Shown: positions 36,759 to 45,704 of the stretch, one piece after another
Layout: each line of letters starts with the position of its first letter
How positions within the stretch are numbered: position 1 is the first letter of the stretch
From: Leptolyngbya sp. SIO1E4
Lineage (GTDB): Bacteria; Cyanobacteriota; Cyanobacteriia; Phormidesmidales; Phormidesmidaceae
Assembly (NCBI GenBank): GCA_010672825.2
Contig: JAAHFU020000001.1
Coordinates: 1,116,001-1,180,000 of the forward strand
DNA: 64,000 bases
Direction: 5' to 3'
The notes under the pieces: generated by a model
Databases searched by the model: none
Told to the model about the DNA's origin: nothing
The model's input: the letters and a program-made list of their open reading frames with translations, nothing else
Program-made: the position numbers and the translations under genes

Positions 36759-36926
36759 TCAAACCACAGAGAAATTCACAGGTGAGCCGTCACCTCTGCT
36801 CAGCACTAACGGCTAGCCTAAAAATCTTCACCAAAAGATTTCCCTAGCGGCCCTAAAAAACACGGCCTGAGCAAGGCCTGAATCTAGGCGCAAAGGACTT
36901 TTTACTTGGTGGTCAATTACCCGCTC

Positions 36927-36950
36927 CAACACTTGTCATAACAAGTGTTG
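36927..36950. repeat. inverted repeat, 10-bp arms and 4-base loop
   Basis: CAACACTTGT, loop CATA, ACAAGTGTTG. It is in the divergent spacer of the Rieske and BCCT genes. It may be an operator or an RNA hairpin. Confidence 0.7.
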
Positions 36951-37570
36951 AAACTAGACGATAAAACTTGCAATTGTCCAAAAAATGTTTTCTGTTTGAC
37001 AATTTATAGATCTTTTTTGAAAGTTCTTTTATAAACAGTGCTAATGCAAGGCAATGGCTTGACTCAATTGCTTTTTAAGCGCGTTGGTCAACTGAAGCGA
37101 GACCTATAGCAATGAGCTTGACAACCACAGGTATCCCCCAGAAACCTTATCCTGCAATATTTCTACATATTTTGCCATTGCAGAAAAGTTTAAGGGTTCA
37201 CAAGCCAAATAGCCTTTATTATCATGAAATCTTGAAATTCAAAACTTGTAGTAACAACCTGTATCCCTCAAAACAGAAGCCCATTTATGGTCAGCTTATT
37301 CTTTTGCTTTGAGAGTTGCCTGTGAGGTTCCTGCATGCTTTTTGCAAGAATTCTCAGGGGCGTTAGTCATAGCAGAGCTGCATTCAGTTGTTCGAGCTGT
37401 ACTGAATCTTTGTGCCTAGTGCGCAAGATGTGTGCGAGGCGTTTTAGCGATCATGGATGCTTGAATCGGCATTGACGGTGATATCCAGTTTTCAAGTTAT
37501 TGAAGTCAAGAGTTGTTCTGTTGGAGCACATCATCGTATGCGTTCCGTGTTTGTGGAGTAGACGTCATCT

Positions 37571-39229
37571 ATGACTCATCAAGACCCCATTGGCCAAGAT
37601 CAAGAAGATCTGCATCTAAATGGTCACCGTTCTCGAAGTCGCCGACAGCCTGGCGATCGCAACATTACAGGCTACGGCTTTGACTTTCACCCAGAGGTAT
37701 TTCTGGTCTCTGCCGGGTTGATTCTGCTGTTTGTGGTTGTGACGCTGATTTTTCAAGAGCCTGCAGAGAATGCTTTTGGCGCCATTCAAACCTTTATTGC
37801 TGATGCTATGGGCTGGTTTTTGATCCTGTCCGTCAGCATTTATCTTGGCATCGCAATTATTTTGGCCTTTAGCAAATTTGGCAAAATCCGCCTGGGTGGA
37901 CAAAACGCTCAGCCCGATTTTCCCACCTTTGCCTGGGTTGCCATGCTCATCAGTGCTGGCATGGGGATCGGTCTCATGTTCTGGAGCGTTGCTGAACCCA
38001 TTTATCACTTCCAAGATCCACCTGCTCTGATTGGCGTGATTGATCCCCTCTCTGGGGAAGCTGCCCAGCAGGCGTTGGGCATTACCTTTTTCCACTGGGG
38101 GCTCCATGCCTGGGGGATCTATGCATTAGTGGGGCTTGCTCTGGGGTTCTTTGCCTACAATTGGGGGCTGCCGCTTACGATTCGCTCCGTGTTTTATCCC
38201 ATCTTGGGCGATCGCATTTATGGCTGGCCCGGTAATGTGGTGGATATTTTGGCCGTAGCCTCCACCTTATTTGGGCTGGCAACCTCCCTCGGATTTGGGG
38301 TACAGCAGGTCAATGCCGGGTTCAACTTTTTAGTCGGTCTACCCATTAGCACACCAATTCAGGTCGGGTTAATTGCGATCATTACAGGCTTTGCCACCGC
38401 TTCTGTAGTCTCTGGCCTGGATGCTGGGGTGCGGCGCCTCAGCGAACTCAATATGATTCTGGCCGCCATCTTCATGGGGTTTGTGTTGCTAGTAGGGCCA
38501 ACCTTGTTCATCTTGGGGTCTTTTGTCGAAACCTTAGGCTATTACGCGGCTTCCTTGCCCACCCTCAGCTTTTGGACTGAAACCTTTGAGGGGACTGCCT
38601 GGCAAAATGGATGGACTGTATTCTATTGGGGCTGGTGGGTTTCTTGGTCTCCTTTTGTGGGCATCTTTATCGCCCGCGTGTCTAAGGGGCGAACCGTTCG
38701 GGAGTTTGTGCTGGGCGTACTGCTGCTGCCGTCACTGCTCACCTTCCTGTGGATGTCAGTGTTCGGCGGCACCGCACTCTCAATGGAGTTAGGTGGCTTG
38801 CAAGGCGTTATCAGTAATGCCGTGAGTGAGAACGTGGCTACGGCCCTCTTTGTCATGATGCAACAGCTACCTCTGACAGGTATTACCTCTTTTGTCGGCA
38901 TTGTGCTGGTGGTGGTGTTCTTCGTCACGTCCTCTGATTCAGGCTCCCTCGTGGTCGATAGCCTCACCTCCGGGGGCAAGCTCGATTCTCCTATCACACA
39001 GCGTGTTTTCTGGGCTGTGACTGAAGGCGTCGTCGCTGCCGTGCTGCTATTGGGGGGCGGTCTGCAAGCGTTACAAACTGCATCGATTACGACTGGGTTA
39101 CCCTTTGCAATTGTGCTGCTTGTGATGTGCTACAGCCTGTATCGAGGTCTGAGTCAAGAGCTGGCCATGATTGAAGCCCAAGCTTTGCAGAAAACCGAAA
39201 GCGCTGCTGAAGAGGCGATCGTTCAGTAA
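37571..39229 (+). CDS. BCCT family betaine/choline/carnitine transporter
   Basis: The 552-residue protein has about twelve membrane helices. BCCT features: ILSVSIYLGIAIILAFSKFG, the glycine-rich ISAGMGIGLMFWSVAEPIYHF and the signature region WGWWVSWSPFVGIFIARVS with the aromatic substrate-binding box. A hydrophilic N-terminal tail of about 45 residues precedes helix 1; the C-terminal tail is short. It imports a quaternary amine with sodium or protons. Its position suggests it feeds the demethylation enzymes rather than only osmoprotection. Confidence 0.95.
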   Translation: MTHQDPIGQDQEDLHLNGHRSRSRRQPGDRNITGYGFDFHPEVFLVSAGLILLFVVVTLIFQEPAENAFGAIQTFIADAMGWFLILSVSIYLGIAIILAFSKFGKIRLGGQNAQPDFPTFAWVAMLISAGMGIGLMFWSVAEPIYHFQDPPALIGVIDPLSGEAAQQALGITFFHWGLHAWGIYALVGLALGFFAYNWGLPLTIRSVFYPILGDRIYGWPGNVVDILAVASTLFGLATSLGFGVQQVNAGFNFLVGLPISTPIQVGLIAIITGFATASVVSGLDAGVRRLSELNMILAAIFMGFVLLVGPTLFILGSFVETLGYYAASLPTLSFWTETFEGTAWQNGWTVFYWGWWVSWSPFVGIFIARVSKGRTVREFVLGVLLLPSLLTFLWMSVFGGTALSMELGGLQGVISNAVSENVATALFVMMQQLPLTGITSFVGIVLVVVFFVTSSDSGSLVVDSLTSGGKLDSPITQRVFWAVTEGVVAAVLLLGGGLQALQTASITTGLPFAIVLLVMCYSLYRGLSQELAMIEAQALQKTESAAEEAIVQ

Positions 39230-39233
39230 GGAA

Positions 39234-39262
39234 AGCAGGGGCATGGTAACCATGCCCCTGCT
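39234..39262 (+). other. strong hairpin between the BCCT and sarcosine-oxidase genes
   Basis: Stem AGCAGGGGCATGG / CCATGCCCCTGCT with a 3-base loop, five bases after the BCCT stop. No T-run follows, so it is more likely an mRNA stabiliser or processing signal than a full terminator. Confidence 0.75.
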
Positions 39263-39313
39263 GGGTTCGATTGCGATCCTCGACTGCGATGCATACCAGG
39301 AGAAACGACGACC

Positions 39314-40480
39314 ATGGCTCGGCATTTTGATGCCATTGTGATTGGGGCTGGGGGGGTGGGCAGTGCTGCCACCTATTACCTCGCCAAGGCAGGGCAACGT
39401 GTCTTACTGCTAGAACAGTTTGAGCTTAACCACCAGAACGGCAGTTCTTACGGTCACTCCCGCGTCATTCGCTATACCTATGACGACCCTATTTACATCA
39501 ATTTAATGCGGGATGCCTATCCCCTCTGGTTTGCCTTGCAAGAAGAGGCCGGAGAAACGCTCTATGTCAAAACCGGTGGGCTTGATTTTGGCTTCCCTGA
39601 CGTCGAAACCTTCCAGGGGCTGAAAGCCAGCATGGATGAGGCAACCCTAGATTACGAACATCTGACTCGGGATGAAATTGCCCGACGCTATCCCCAGTTT
39701 GTTCTCCAAGACGGTATGGAGGGATTGTTCCATGCTGATTCGGGGCTGTTGCGGACGTCTCGCTGCGTCTTGGCCCATGTGCGCTTAGCCCAAGCCCGAG
39801 GTGCAACGGTGATGGATCAAACCCCCGTGGTAAAAGTGACACCCAGTGCAAGTGGGGTCGAAGTCCAGACCGAGAAAGAAACCTTTAGCTGCGATCGCAT
39901 TGTCTTAACCACTGGCAGCTGGGCCAAGGGGCTCTTGGCAGAGCAGGGTATCGACCTGCCGCTAAAGATCATGCCCTGTCAGCTAGGGTTTTACCAGCCT
40001 GACAAAACTGCCGACTTTGCACCGGGAACTTTTCCAGTTTTCTTTGCCCATATGAACGGCATCTATGGCGAAATGCCCTACGGCATTCCCCATGAAGACC
40101 CCAGTATCGGCGTTAAAATCACCACCTTCTATGGCTGGGAGACGGTGAACACTCCCGGCGAAGTAGACTATACGCCCAGTCAAGCGTGGACGGAGCACAT
40201 CCGCGACTTTGCTCGGGAATATATCCCAGGGGCTGCTGGGCCGTTGGTGAGTACCCGTCGCTGCCTATACACCCTCACGCCCGATAAACATTTCATTGTG
40301 GATCAGCATCCCAGCTATTCTCACGTTGTCATCGGGGCTGGCTTTTCTGGCCATGGGTTTAAGTTCACCACACTGACGGGCAAGATGCTAGCCGATTTGG
40401 CCGTTCATGGCAGTACCCCCCATGACACCAGCCTGTTTAAAGTCGCCCGATTTCAGACCGTTAAGGCATCGTCGAGGTAA
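39314..40480 (+). CDS. monomeric sarcosine oxidase / N-methyl-amino-acid oxidase type flavoprotein
   Basis: The 388-residue FAD enzyme has GAGGVGSAATYYLAKAG at the N-terminus and the MSOX/MTOX-family covalent-flavin cysteine Cys317 in TRRCLYTLTPDKHFIVD. It ends with the family's GAGFSGHGFKF FAD-contact segment. MSOX oxidises sarcosine to glycine, formaldehyde and peroxide; relatives act on N-methyltryptophan or pipecolate. Genomic context favours sarcosine. AGGAG lies 11 bases before the ATG. Same strand as BCCT, 84 bp downstream. Confidence 0.88.
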   Translation: MARHFDAIVIGAGGVGSAATYYLAKAGQRVLLLEQFELNHQNGSSYGHSRVIRYTYDDPIYINLMRDAYPLWFALQEEAGETLYVKTGGLDFGFPDVETFQGLKASMDEATLDYEHLTRDEIARRYPQFVLQDGMEGLFHADSGLLRTSRCVLAHVRLAQARGATVMDQTPVVKVTPSASGVEVQTEKETFSCDRIVLTTGSWAKGLLAEQGIDLPLKIMPCQLGFYQPDKTADFAPGTFPVFFAHMNGIYGEMPYGIPHEDPSIGVKITTFYGWETVNTPGEVDYTPSQAWTEHIRDFAREYIPGAAGPLVSTRRCLYTLTPDKHFIVDQHPSYSHVVIGAGFSGHGFKFTTLTGKMLADLAVHGSTPHDTSLFKVARFQTVKASSR

Positions 40481-40891
40481 GTGAAAAAATATGAGGCATC
40501 CGGGCAACAGCTTTGTCCGTCCTTCAGGATGGTTTAGTAGCGGGATGCTTGAACCTTCTCATACCCATTCTCCAAAGCAGCGCTACCTAAGGACTTATGT
40601 ATAACCAGGAGTCTTGACAAGGGTAGGAAGGGTCTGATCTGTAGCATTAGAAACGAGAACGGGTATACCATCCTCTAATGGCAATTATTCAGGGGCAGCA
40701 CTACTAGGGTGATGGGGGTATTCCGCTGACCTCAGACGCCGTCGAACAGGGTCGCCATCCTGGATCGCGCGGGCGTAGGGGGTGATAAGGCAGATCTAAC
40801 AGGCTGCTTTAGCTCATTGTCGGCTTGGCCGTTCGAATGCCTCAAACTCAATTTTTCTTTACTCATAGGATATCTGGAGTGACCCACGAGA
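40481..40891. other. intergenic region before the GntR gene
   Basis: About 410 bp. It contains an inverted repeat (40645-40680) around a GGTATACC core, a possible GntR-family site. No gene found. Confidence 0.45.
40645..40680. promoter_or_regulatory. inverted repeat with GGTATACC core, candidate operator
   Basis: CATTAGA at 40645-40651 and TCTAATG at 40674-40680 flank the palindrome GGTATACC (40662-40669). HutC-type GntR regulators favour GT..TA..AC sites, so this may be an autoregulatory site. Tentative. Confidence 0.4.
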
Positions 40892-41677
40892 ATGACGTCA
40901 TCTTCTAAGGTTCCACAGGAGCCCAGTGCTTCGAAACATCCTCTACACATCGTTATTTCAGAGCAGCTAAAAGAACAAATTGAAGCAGGTCAATACGTCC
41001 CTGGAGAGCGTTTACCCAGTGAATTTGATCTAGGAAAAGCCTTCAACGTTAGCCGCACCACCATCCGTCGAGCGATCGCCAACCTGATTCAACAAGGGCT
41101 GGTAACCACTCAACAGGGCAAGGGGATTTTTGTCAGCGATCGCCACAAAATCAGTTTCTCAATGTCTAACCCGCTGATGCAATTTGACCTTGCCCTCAAG
41201 CAACAGGGGTACACCGGGCACGTTCATTCTTTGCGGTTCCAGCTCACAAAGGCTCCTGCTGAAGTCACTCGAATGCTGCAGCTCTCGCATCAAGAAACCC
41301 AAGTCTACTGGCAAGAAAAAATTATTTATGCGGATGAATGTCCCATTGCCTTAGACATTACGTATTTGCCCGAAGCCATGGGCGCGGCGCTCGCTAAGCC
41401 TTTGCAGGAAGGTTTTACCTATAGTGCCTTGATGATGAACGGCATTGATCTCAACGCTGCCGAAGTCCGTTTAGAAAGCGTGCCCGCCACCTACGAACTG
41501 AGTGAGTATTTAGCCGTGCCGCTGGGGATGCCGCTGTTGGTCTTCAGCTATGTGGTCTATTGGGGAAAATGCACCCCTGCAGCCTGTGGCAAAACTTTGT
41601 CTCGCTCTGACTGGACCTGCTACACCTCCCAAATTGAAGTGGCACAGGCAAGCGATGGCGGCGATCACACCCCTTAG
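40892..41677 (+). CDS. GntR family regulator with UTRA ligand domain (HutC type)
   Basis: The 261-residue protein has an N-terminal winged helix (YVPGERLPSEFDLGKAF, then NVSRTTIRRAIANLI, residues ~30-95) and a C-terminal UTRA domain (~115-250, ending in KTLSRSDWTCYTSQIEV). HutC-type regulators are relieved by the substrate or an intermediate of the pathway they control. It lies after the BCCT and oxidase genes in the same direction and is the obvious regulator of the locus. A family-A repeat begins 15 bp after its stop. Confidence 0.92.
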   Translation: MTSSSKVPQEPSASKHPLHIVISEQLKEQIEAGQYVPGERLPSEFDLGKAFNVSRTTIRRAIANLIQQGLVTTQQGKGIFVSDRHKISFSMSNPLMQFDLALKQQGYTGHVHSLRFQLTKAPAEVTRMLQLSHQETQVYWQEKIIYADECPIALDITYLPEAMGAALAKPLQEGFTYSALMMNGIDLNAAEVRLESVPATYELSEYLAVPLGMPLLVFSYVVYWGKCTPAACGKTLSRSDWTCYTSQIEVAQASDGGDHTP

Positions 41678-41692
41678 GGGTTTTCTGAGAAA

Positions 41693-41757
41693 TATAGCCT
41701 TGTTCAGTTGACTCCAGTACATCTGGGTCGAGACAGGGTCTAGGGTTTGGGGTCTAT
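41693..41757 (+). repeat. dispersed repeat family A, copy A3 (3' part lost)
   Basis: Starts ATATAGCCTTGTTCAGTTG, contains CCAGTACATCTGGGTCG and GGGTCTAGGGTTTGGGG, then diverges after TCTATTG. It begins 15 bp after the GntR stop, in the gene's direction. A degenerate stretch resembling inverted repeat B may follow (41780-41830). Confidence 0.75.
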
Positions 41758-41854
41758 TGCACCTGTCTATTCATCCTTCTGCCAACTGCTACACAGAAGC
41801 AAGCTACATCCTTTTGCCGTTTGCCATACAATCACCTCATTCAAATCACCCCAT

Positions 41855-42661
41855 TCAAATTGAGAGTTGCCCTAAGAAAAACCGCAGCTGCTGTTGGGTT
41901 TGCCACACATAATCAGTGGGGTTCCACAACTCCCGGAGGCCAAAATCAATCAGCTGTGCCGGAACCAAATGATCACGGCGTTCCACCAGCATCATGCGCT
42001 CTAAAATCCACGGATCGCGAGAATATTCTGGATGGCCGGAAAAAACCAAAATGTGACTGCCTAGCATCCACCCTAGATATTCTGTCACGCCGCTGGTGCC
42101 TAGGGACACCGCTCCAGGCGGAAGCTCAACAACCCCATCATTGTGATGGACTTGGATGGCGTAGGCAGTGCGATCGGTGCCAAAATACGTCTGCGCTGCC
42201 GGGCTGAGGTTAAGGGTCACGACGGATAGCTCAGTGCCGGGGGGGTTACGCTCAACCTTGCCCCCTAAAGCCTGGGCCACAATCTGAGGCGCAAAGGAAA
42301 ACCCTGACAGGCGTATCTGCTGGCGATGGTAGTCCTGAATGACGGCACACAGTTCTGCAATCCAATCATCCGGATCATAGGCCCCACTGGCAGAACCGGA
42401 GATGACGATGCCGTCCAGATTCGCAAGGTCTTCTTTGCTGGGGTAATGGGATTTACGGGGTTCGTATTTAATCAGCTCGACACTGCTTAGCGCTACCCCA
42501 CCCAGATCTTCAGGCTGACTTTCTTGACACACTGTGTCGAAGAGCTGTCGGTGCATTTCATAGAATCCATCAGGATAGCGCTCTAAAATTTCGGGAGCCC
42601 ACCAGCGGAGATCGTCAGTGCCGACATCAAAACTGGCGAGGCGGAGGGTTTTGGGGGGCAT
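41855..42661 (-). CDS. class I glutamine amidotransferase-like protein lacking the catalytic Cys
   Basis: The 268-residue protein has the class I GATase fold: LDGIVISGSASGAYD, then GFSFAPQIVAQALGG and later VFSGHPEYSRD with His and Glu. The nucleophile elbow, normally GxCFGHQ, reads GFSFAPQ, so Ser122 replaces Cys, and Gly and His are also changed. It is the last gene of the five-gene operon with a glutamine-synthetase-like ligase, where PuuD-type gamma-glutamyl hydrolases would be expected. It may be a serine enzyme, a binding protein or inactive. ATG at 42661. Confidence 0.8.
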   Translation of the reverse strand: MPPKTLRLASFDVGTDDLRWWAPEILERYPDGFYEMHRQLFDTVCQESQPEDLGGVALSSVELIKYEPRKSHYPSKEDLANLDGIVISGSASGAYDPDDWIAELCAVIQDYHRQQIRLSGFSFAPQIVAQALGGKVERNPPGTELSVVTLNLSPAAQTYFGTDRTAYAIQVHHNDGVVELPPGAVSLGTSGVTEYLGWMLGSHILVFSGHPEYSRDPWILERMMLVERRDHLVPAQLIDFGLRELWNPTDYVWQTQQQLRFFLGQLSI

Positions 42662-42702
42662 GGGGAGGGGGAATAGGGGTAAGGGGAATAGGGGTAAGGG
42701 GT
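42662..42702 (+). repeat. G-rich tandem repeat with quadruplex potential
   Basis: Two tandem units of GGGGAATAGGGGTAA lie in a run of five or more G4 tracts on the plus strand, directly before the amidotransferase-like ATG. In the mRNA of that gene the run is C-rich. A similar GGGG-rich run lies at about 47100-47175 before the ligase gene. Confidence 0.7.
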
Positions 42703-42760
42703 GTTGGATGAGCAATCACTCATCACCGACCACCCATCACCAACGACTCAGCATCCATCT

Positions 42761-43648
42761 CTAAGCCAAGAAATCATCACAGTAGTCGGCGAGGAAGGGG
42801 GTGCGATAGCCGTCTTGGTGCCAAAGAATGGGGAAGAAGCTTTCGTCCATTTCTAGGCTGTCGATGCGGCGATAGCGGCTGAAGATGTAGCCCTGCCCGA
42901 TGCCGGGGGGTTGAAATTGGGTGGAGATGGGGAGGGTGCTAATGGCGAGGCTATGGCGGGTTTGATCGGTGGTGCGGTTGCGGCCTGAGCCATGCCAGAG
43001 ATCGCCGTGGAAGAAAATGCCGCTTCCTGGTGGCAGCTCTACCGAGATAATGTCTGGGTCTTGGATACCGGCCTCAGCGACGGCTTTCCAGAGGGGGGTG
43101 CGATAGTCGTCTTTAGGCGCGTGGAGGAAGCGTACGGTGTCTGAGCAGTTCCACTGATGAGAGCGGGGCACAATTTCGAGGGTGCCGGCTTTTGGGGTGG
43201 CGTGGCTGAGGGCAATCCAGCAAGTGATGACGGATGCCGGGTTCACCGTAGAAACATAGATGTTGTTGCGGTGAAAAGAGACTTCTGGAGCGTCGGGAGG
43301 TTTGATCCAGCAGGCATCGAAGGCGTAGCGTGCCCCCTGCCAGCCCATCAGCGTGGCATTGAGGCGGCCAATTTCACTGGAGAGGGTGTAGCCAGCCAGG
43401 GTGCGATCGCACCGCCACAGCCCAGTCATCTGACGGGTGGCATTGGGCTGGCTCAGGCCAGGGCGCCCATACCATTCGTCGGGGTAGATACCGGTTTCAA
43501 ACTGGGTATCAAAGAGGGGCTCGAAGCGATCGATGATTTGGTCGATCTGGGTGGGTGTCAGAAGATTCTCCAGAATCAAATAGCCCTGGGATTGAAATTG
43601 GGCAATCTGACTCGGCGTGAGGGATATTCGGGTTTGAACTGAGGGCAT
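42761..43648 (-). CDS. phytanoyl-CoA dioxygenase (PhyH) family protein, altered iron triad
   Basis: The 295-residue Fe/2-oxoglutarate-oxygenase-fold protein begins TRISLTPSQIAQFQSQGYLI and has ETGIYPDEW and MTGLWRCDRTLAG in common with its two neighbours. The metal motif HxD reads His126-Arg-Asn128 in SFHRNNIYV, so Asp is replaced by Asn. The distal His (FFHGDLWHGSG) and the 2-oxoglutarate Arg (TRHSLAIS) remain. It is the most diverged of the three tandem copies. It may have changed chemistry or lost activity. The ATG at 43648 was chosen by alignment to the paralogues. Confidence 0.85.
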   Translation of the reverse strand: MPSVQTRISLTPSQIAQFQSQGYLILENLLTPTQIDQIIDRFEPLFDTQFETGIYPDEWYGRPGLSQPNATRQMTGLWRCDRTLAGYTLSSEIGRLNATLMGWQGARYAFDACWIKPPDAPEVSFHRNNIYVSTVNPASVITCWIALSHATPKAGTLEIVPRSHQWNCSDTVRFLHAPKDDYRTPLWKAVAEAGIQDPDIISVELPPGSGIFFHGDLWHGSGRNRTTDQTRHSLAISTLPISTQFQPPGIGQGYIFSRYRRIDSLEMDESFFPILWHQDGYRTPFLADYCDDFLA

Positions 43649-43759
43649 GGGGTCTTTGAAAAATAAGGGGGCACCGTAGGAACGGGTTTTGTTTATCAAA
43701 CCTGGCCAATGACTCAATAACGGGCTAAACCTATGCTTACGGAGGGACGAATGGGGCTA

Positions 43760-44638
43760 TTAGCCCCCGCAATAATCGGCCAAAAACGGGGTGCGATAGC
43801 CATCTTCACGCCAGACGATGGGGAAGAAACTTTCGTCCATCGTGTTGTCACCGTGGCGGCGGTATTTACCCGCGATATACCCCCCAGGGACATAGGCACC
43901 AAAGGGCTTAAATTGCGCCTCAGCCGGGACGTAGGCCAGCACCATGCTGCGACGCACAACATCCATTGTGTTTTTGCCGGAACCATGCCAGGTGTTGCCG
44001 TGATGGAAAACGCCACTACCTGGGGCAATATCGAGCTGCACGACTTCTGGTTGCTCAACGCCAGCCAGCTTGGCAGCCTGCTCCATCTCAGAGCGATAGC
44101 TCTTGCTTTGATTGTGAAATTCGGGCACGGCCTCTGACAGCGTCCACCGGTGAGACCCGCGTGCGTATTCAATCGTGCCAGCTCCAGTAACGGCATGGCT
44201 GAGGGCAAGCCAACAGACCGTCACACCGGAGGGCGTGTGGTAGTCAATGTACATGGAATCTTGGTGCAGGGTTGTTTCTTTGGCACCGCAGGGCTTTTGC
44301 CAGATGCCATCTGAGAGCAGTCGGGCACCTGACCATCCTTCCAGGGCTGCAGCAATCTGACCAATTTTGGCTGACGTGATCACGGCGGCAAGGGTGCGAT
44401 CGCACTTCCAAATCCCCGTCATTTGTCCGGCGGCTCCAGGCTTGCCCAAATAGGGATTCCAATGCCACTCGTCGGGATACACCCCTGTCTCAAATTCCCC
44501 CGCAAACAAAGGATCAAACTGGGCAATCAGCCGTTCCACCTGTTCTGGTTCGATCAGATTTTCGACCACCAAAAACCCGTCACGGTGGAACTGATCAACC
44601 TGCTCAGCGGTAATGGGAGCTTTTGTTATCGTTTGCAT
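43760..44638 (-). CDS. phytanoyl-CoA dioxygenase (PhyH) family oxygenase
   Basis: The 292-residue Fe(II)/2-oxoglutarate oxygenase has intact ligands: His125-x-Asp127 in TTLHQDSMY, the distal His in FHHGNTWHGSG, and the Arg in VRRSMVLAYVP. It is very similar along its whole length to the next gene upstream (shared HRDGFLVVENL, FETGVYPDEWHWNPYLGKPG), so a recent tandem duplication is likely. The family hydroxylates small substrates including ectoine, phytanoyl-CoA and quaternary amines. The substrate here is unknown. ATG at 44638 by match to the paralogue. Confidence 0.9.
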   Translation of the reverse strand: MQTITKAPITAEQVDQFHRDGFLVVENLIEPEQVERLIAQFDPLFAGEFETGVYPDEWHWNPYLGKPGAAGQMTGIWKCDRTLAAVITSAKIGQIAAALEGWSGARLLSDGIWQKPCGAKETTLHQDSMYIDYHTPSGVTVCWLALSHAVTGAGTIEYARGSHRWTLSEAVPEFHNQSKSYRSEMEQAAKLAGVEQPEVVQLDIAPGSGVFHHGNTWHGSGKNTMDVVRRSMVLAYVPAEAQFKPFGAYVPGGYIAGKYRRHGDNTMDESFFPIVWREDGYRTPFLADYCGG

Positions 44639-44796
44639 GATTCTCAACCCTTCATCAACAATCGTGGGGGATCAAATTGTCGTCAAGTACTCAGGAAAAA
44701 GGTTAAAAGGACAGGGGCAACCGTTCTGTCACAAAAGTACCGATCGCTCACGAAAGTTGGATTTTTCCCCTGACCCCTATCCCCATCTGACTGCGG

Positions 44797-45690
44797 CTAA
44801 GGCAACAGCGCATCGTCGCAATAGCGCGTCAAGAAAGGGGTTCGGTAGCCATCTTCGCGCCAGACAATCGGAAAGAAGCTTTCGTCCATGGTGTCGTCAC
44901 CGTAGCGTTTATACTTGCCCGCAATGTAGCCGCCAGGAACATAGGCACCCGATGGTTTGAATCGCGCCTCCGCCGGAATATAGGACACCACCAAACTGCG
45001 ACGCACCCGATCAGGCAGTTGGTTTTGCCCTGAGCCATGCCACATATGCCCATGGTGGAAGGCGCAGCTACCAGGCTTCAGATCAAGCTGCAATACCTCT
45101 GGATGCTGAACCGCTGCTTGCTGAGCCGCCTGCTCCATTTCCCAGCGATAGCTTTTGCTCGGCCCATGAAATTCAGGCACCGTCTTAGACAACGACCAGC
45201 GGTGCGACCCTCTGACATATTCAATTGTGCTACCGCCAGGGACAGCATGGCTCAGGGCAACCCAGCACACTACACAGGTTGGCGGCGTGTGATACGTGAA
45301 ATACATCGAGTCCTGGTGCAGGGTGGTAGCGTTGGCGCCAGGGGGCTTCTGCCAAATATCGTCTATGAGCAGTCGTGACCCAGACCAGCCCTCTAACGCA
45401 GCGGCTATCTGCCCAATTTTGGCCGAAAGCAATACAGCAGCGAGGGTGCGATCGCACTTCCAAACCCCCGTCATCTGCCCCGCCGCGCCAGGTTTACCCA
45501 AATACGGATTCCAATGCCACTCATCAGGGTACACCCCCGTTTCAAACTCCCCCGCAAACAACGGTTCAAATCGAGCCACCAGTTGTTCGACCACTTGGGG
45601 TGCCAGCAAATTCTCAACCACCAAAAACCCATCACGGTGGAACTGATCAATCTGCTCAGTCGTCAGAGGCGGCCTGATTTTGGTCTGCAT
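44797..45690 (-). CDS. phytanoyl-CoA dioxygenase (PhyH) family oxygenase
   Basis: The 297-residue Fe(II)/2-oxoglutarate oxygenase starts MQTKIRPPLTTEQIDQFH. It has the intact HxD motif (TTLHQDSMYF), the distal His (FHHGHMWHGSG) and Arg (VRRSLVVSYIP). It is the first of three tandem copies and begins 14 bp after the ligase stop, with AAGG just before its ATG, so it is co-transcribed. An upstream start would overlap the ligase gene and is not needed. Confidence 0.9.
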   Translation of the reverse strand: MQTKIRPPLTTEQIDQFHRDGFLVVENLLAPQVVEQLVARFEPLFAGEFETGVYPDEWHWNPYLGKPGAAGQMTGVWKCDRTLAAVLLSAKIGQIAAALEGWSGSRLLIDDIWQKPPGANATTLHQDSMYFTYHTPPTCVVCWVALSHAVPGGSTIEYVRGSHRWSLSKTVPEFHGPSKSYRWEMEQAAQQAAVQHPEVLQLDLKPGSCAFHHGHMWHGSGQNQLPDRVRRSLVVSYIPAEARFKPSGAYVPGGYIAGKYKRYGDDTMDESFFPIVWREDGYRTPFLTRYCDDALLP

Positions 45691-45704
45691 TACCTTGTCT
45701 ATCC

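Larger units (their letters stand above)
36648..37570. other. 923-bp divergent control region of the betaine locus
   Basis: Lies between the divergent Rieske and BCCT genes. It contains a 26-bp perfect palindrome (36733-36758) and a 10-bp inverted repeat with a 4-base loop (36927-36950). No convincing gene. Its size and symmetrical sites suggest regulated promoters in both directions. Confidence 0.6.

Noticed and set aside
37112-37312. 66-codon frame in the betaine control region
   Set aside because: Low-complexity translation with no motif; likely chance in a 923-bp spacer.
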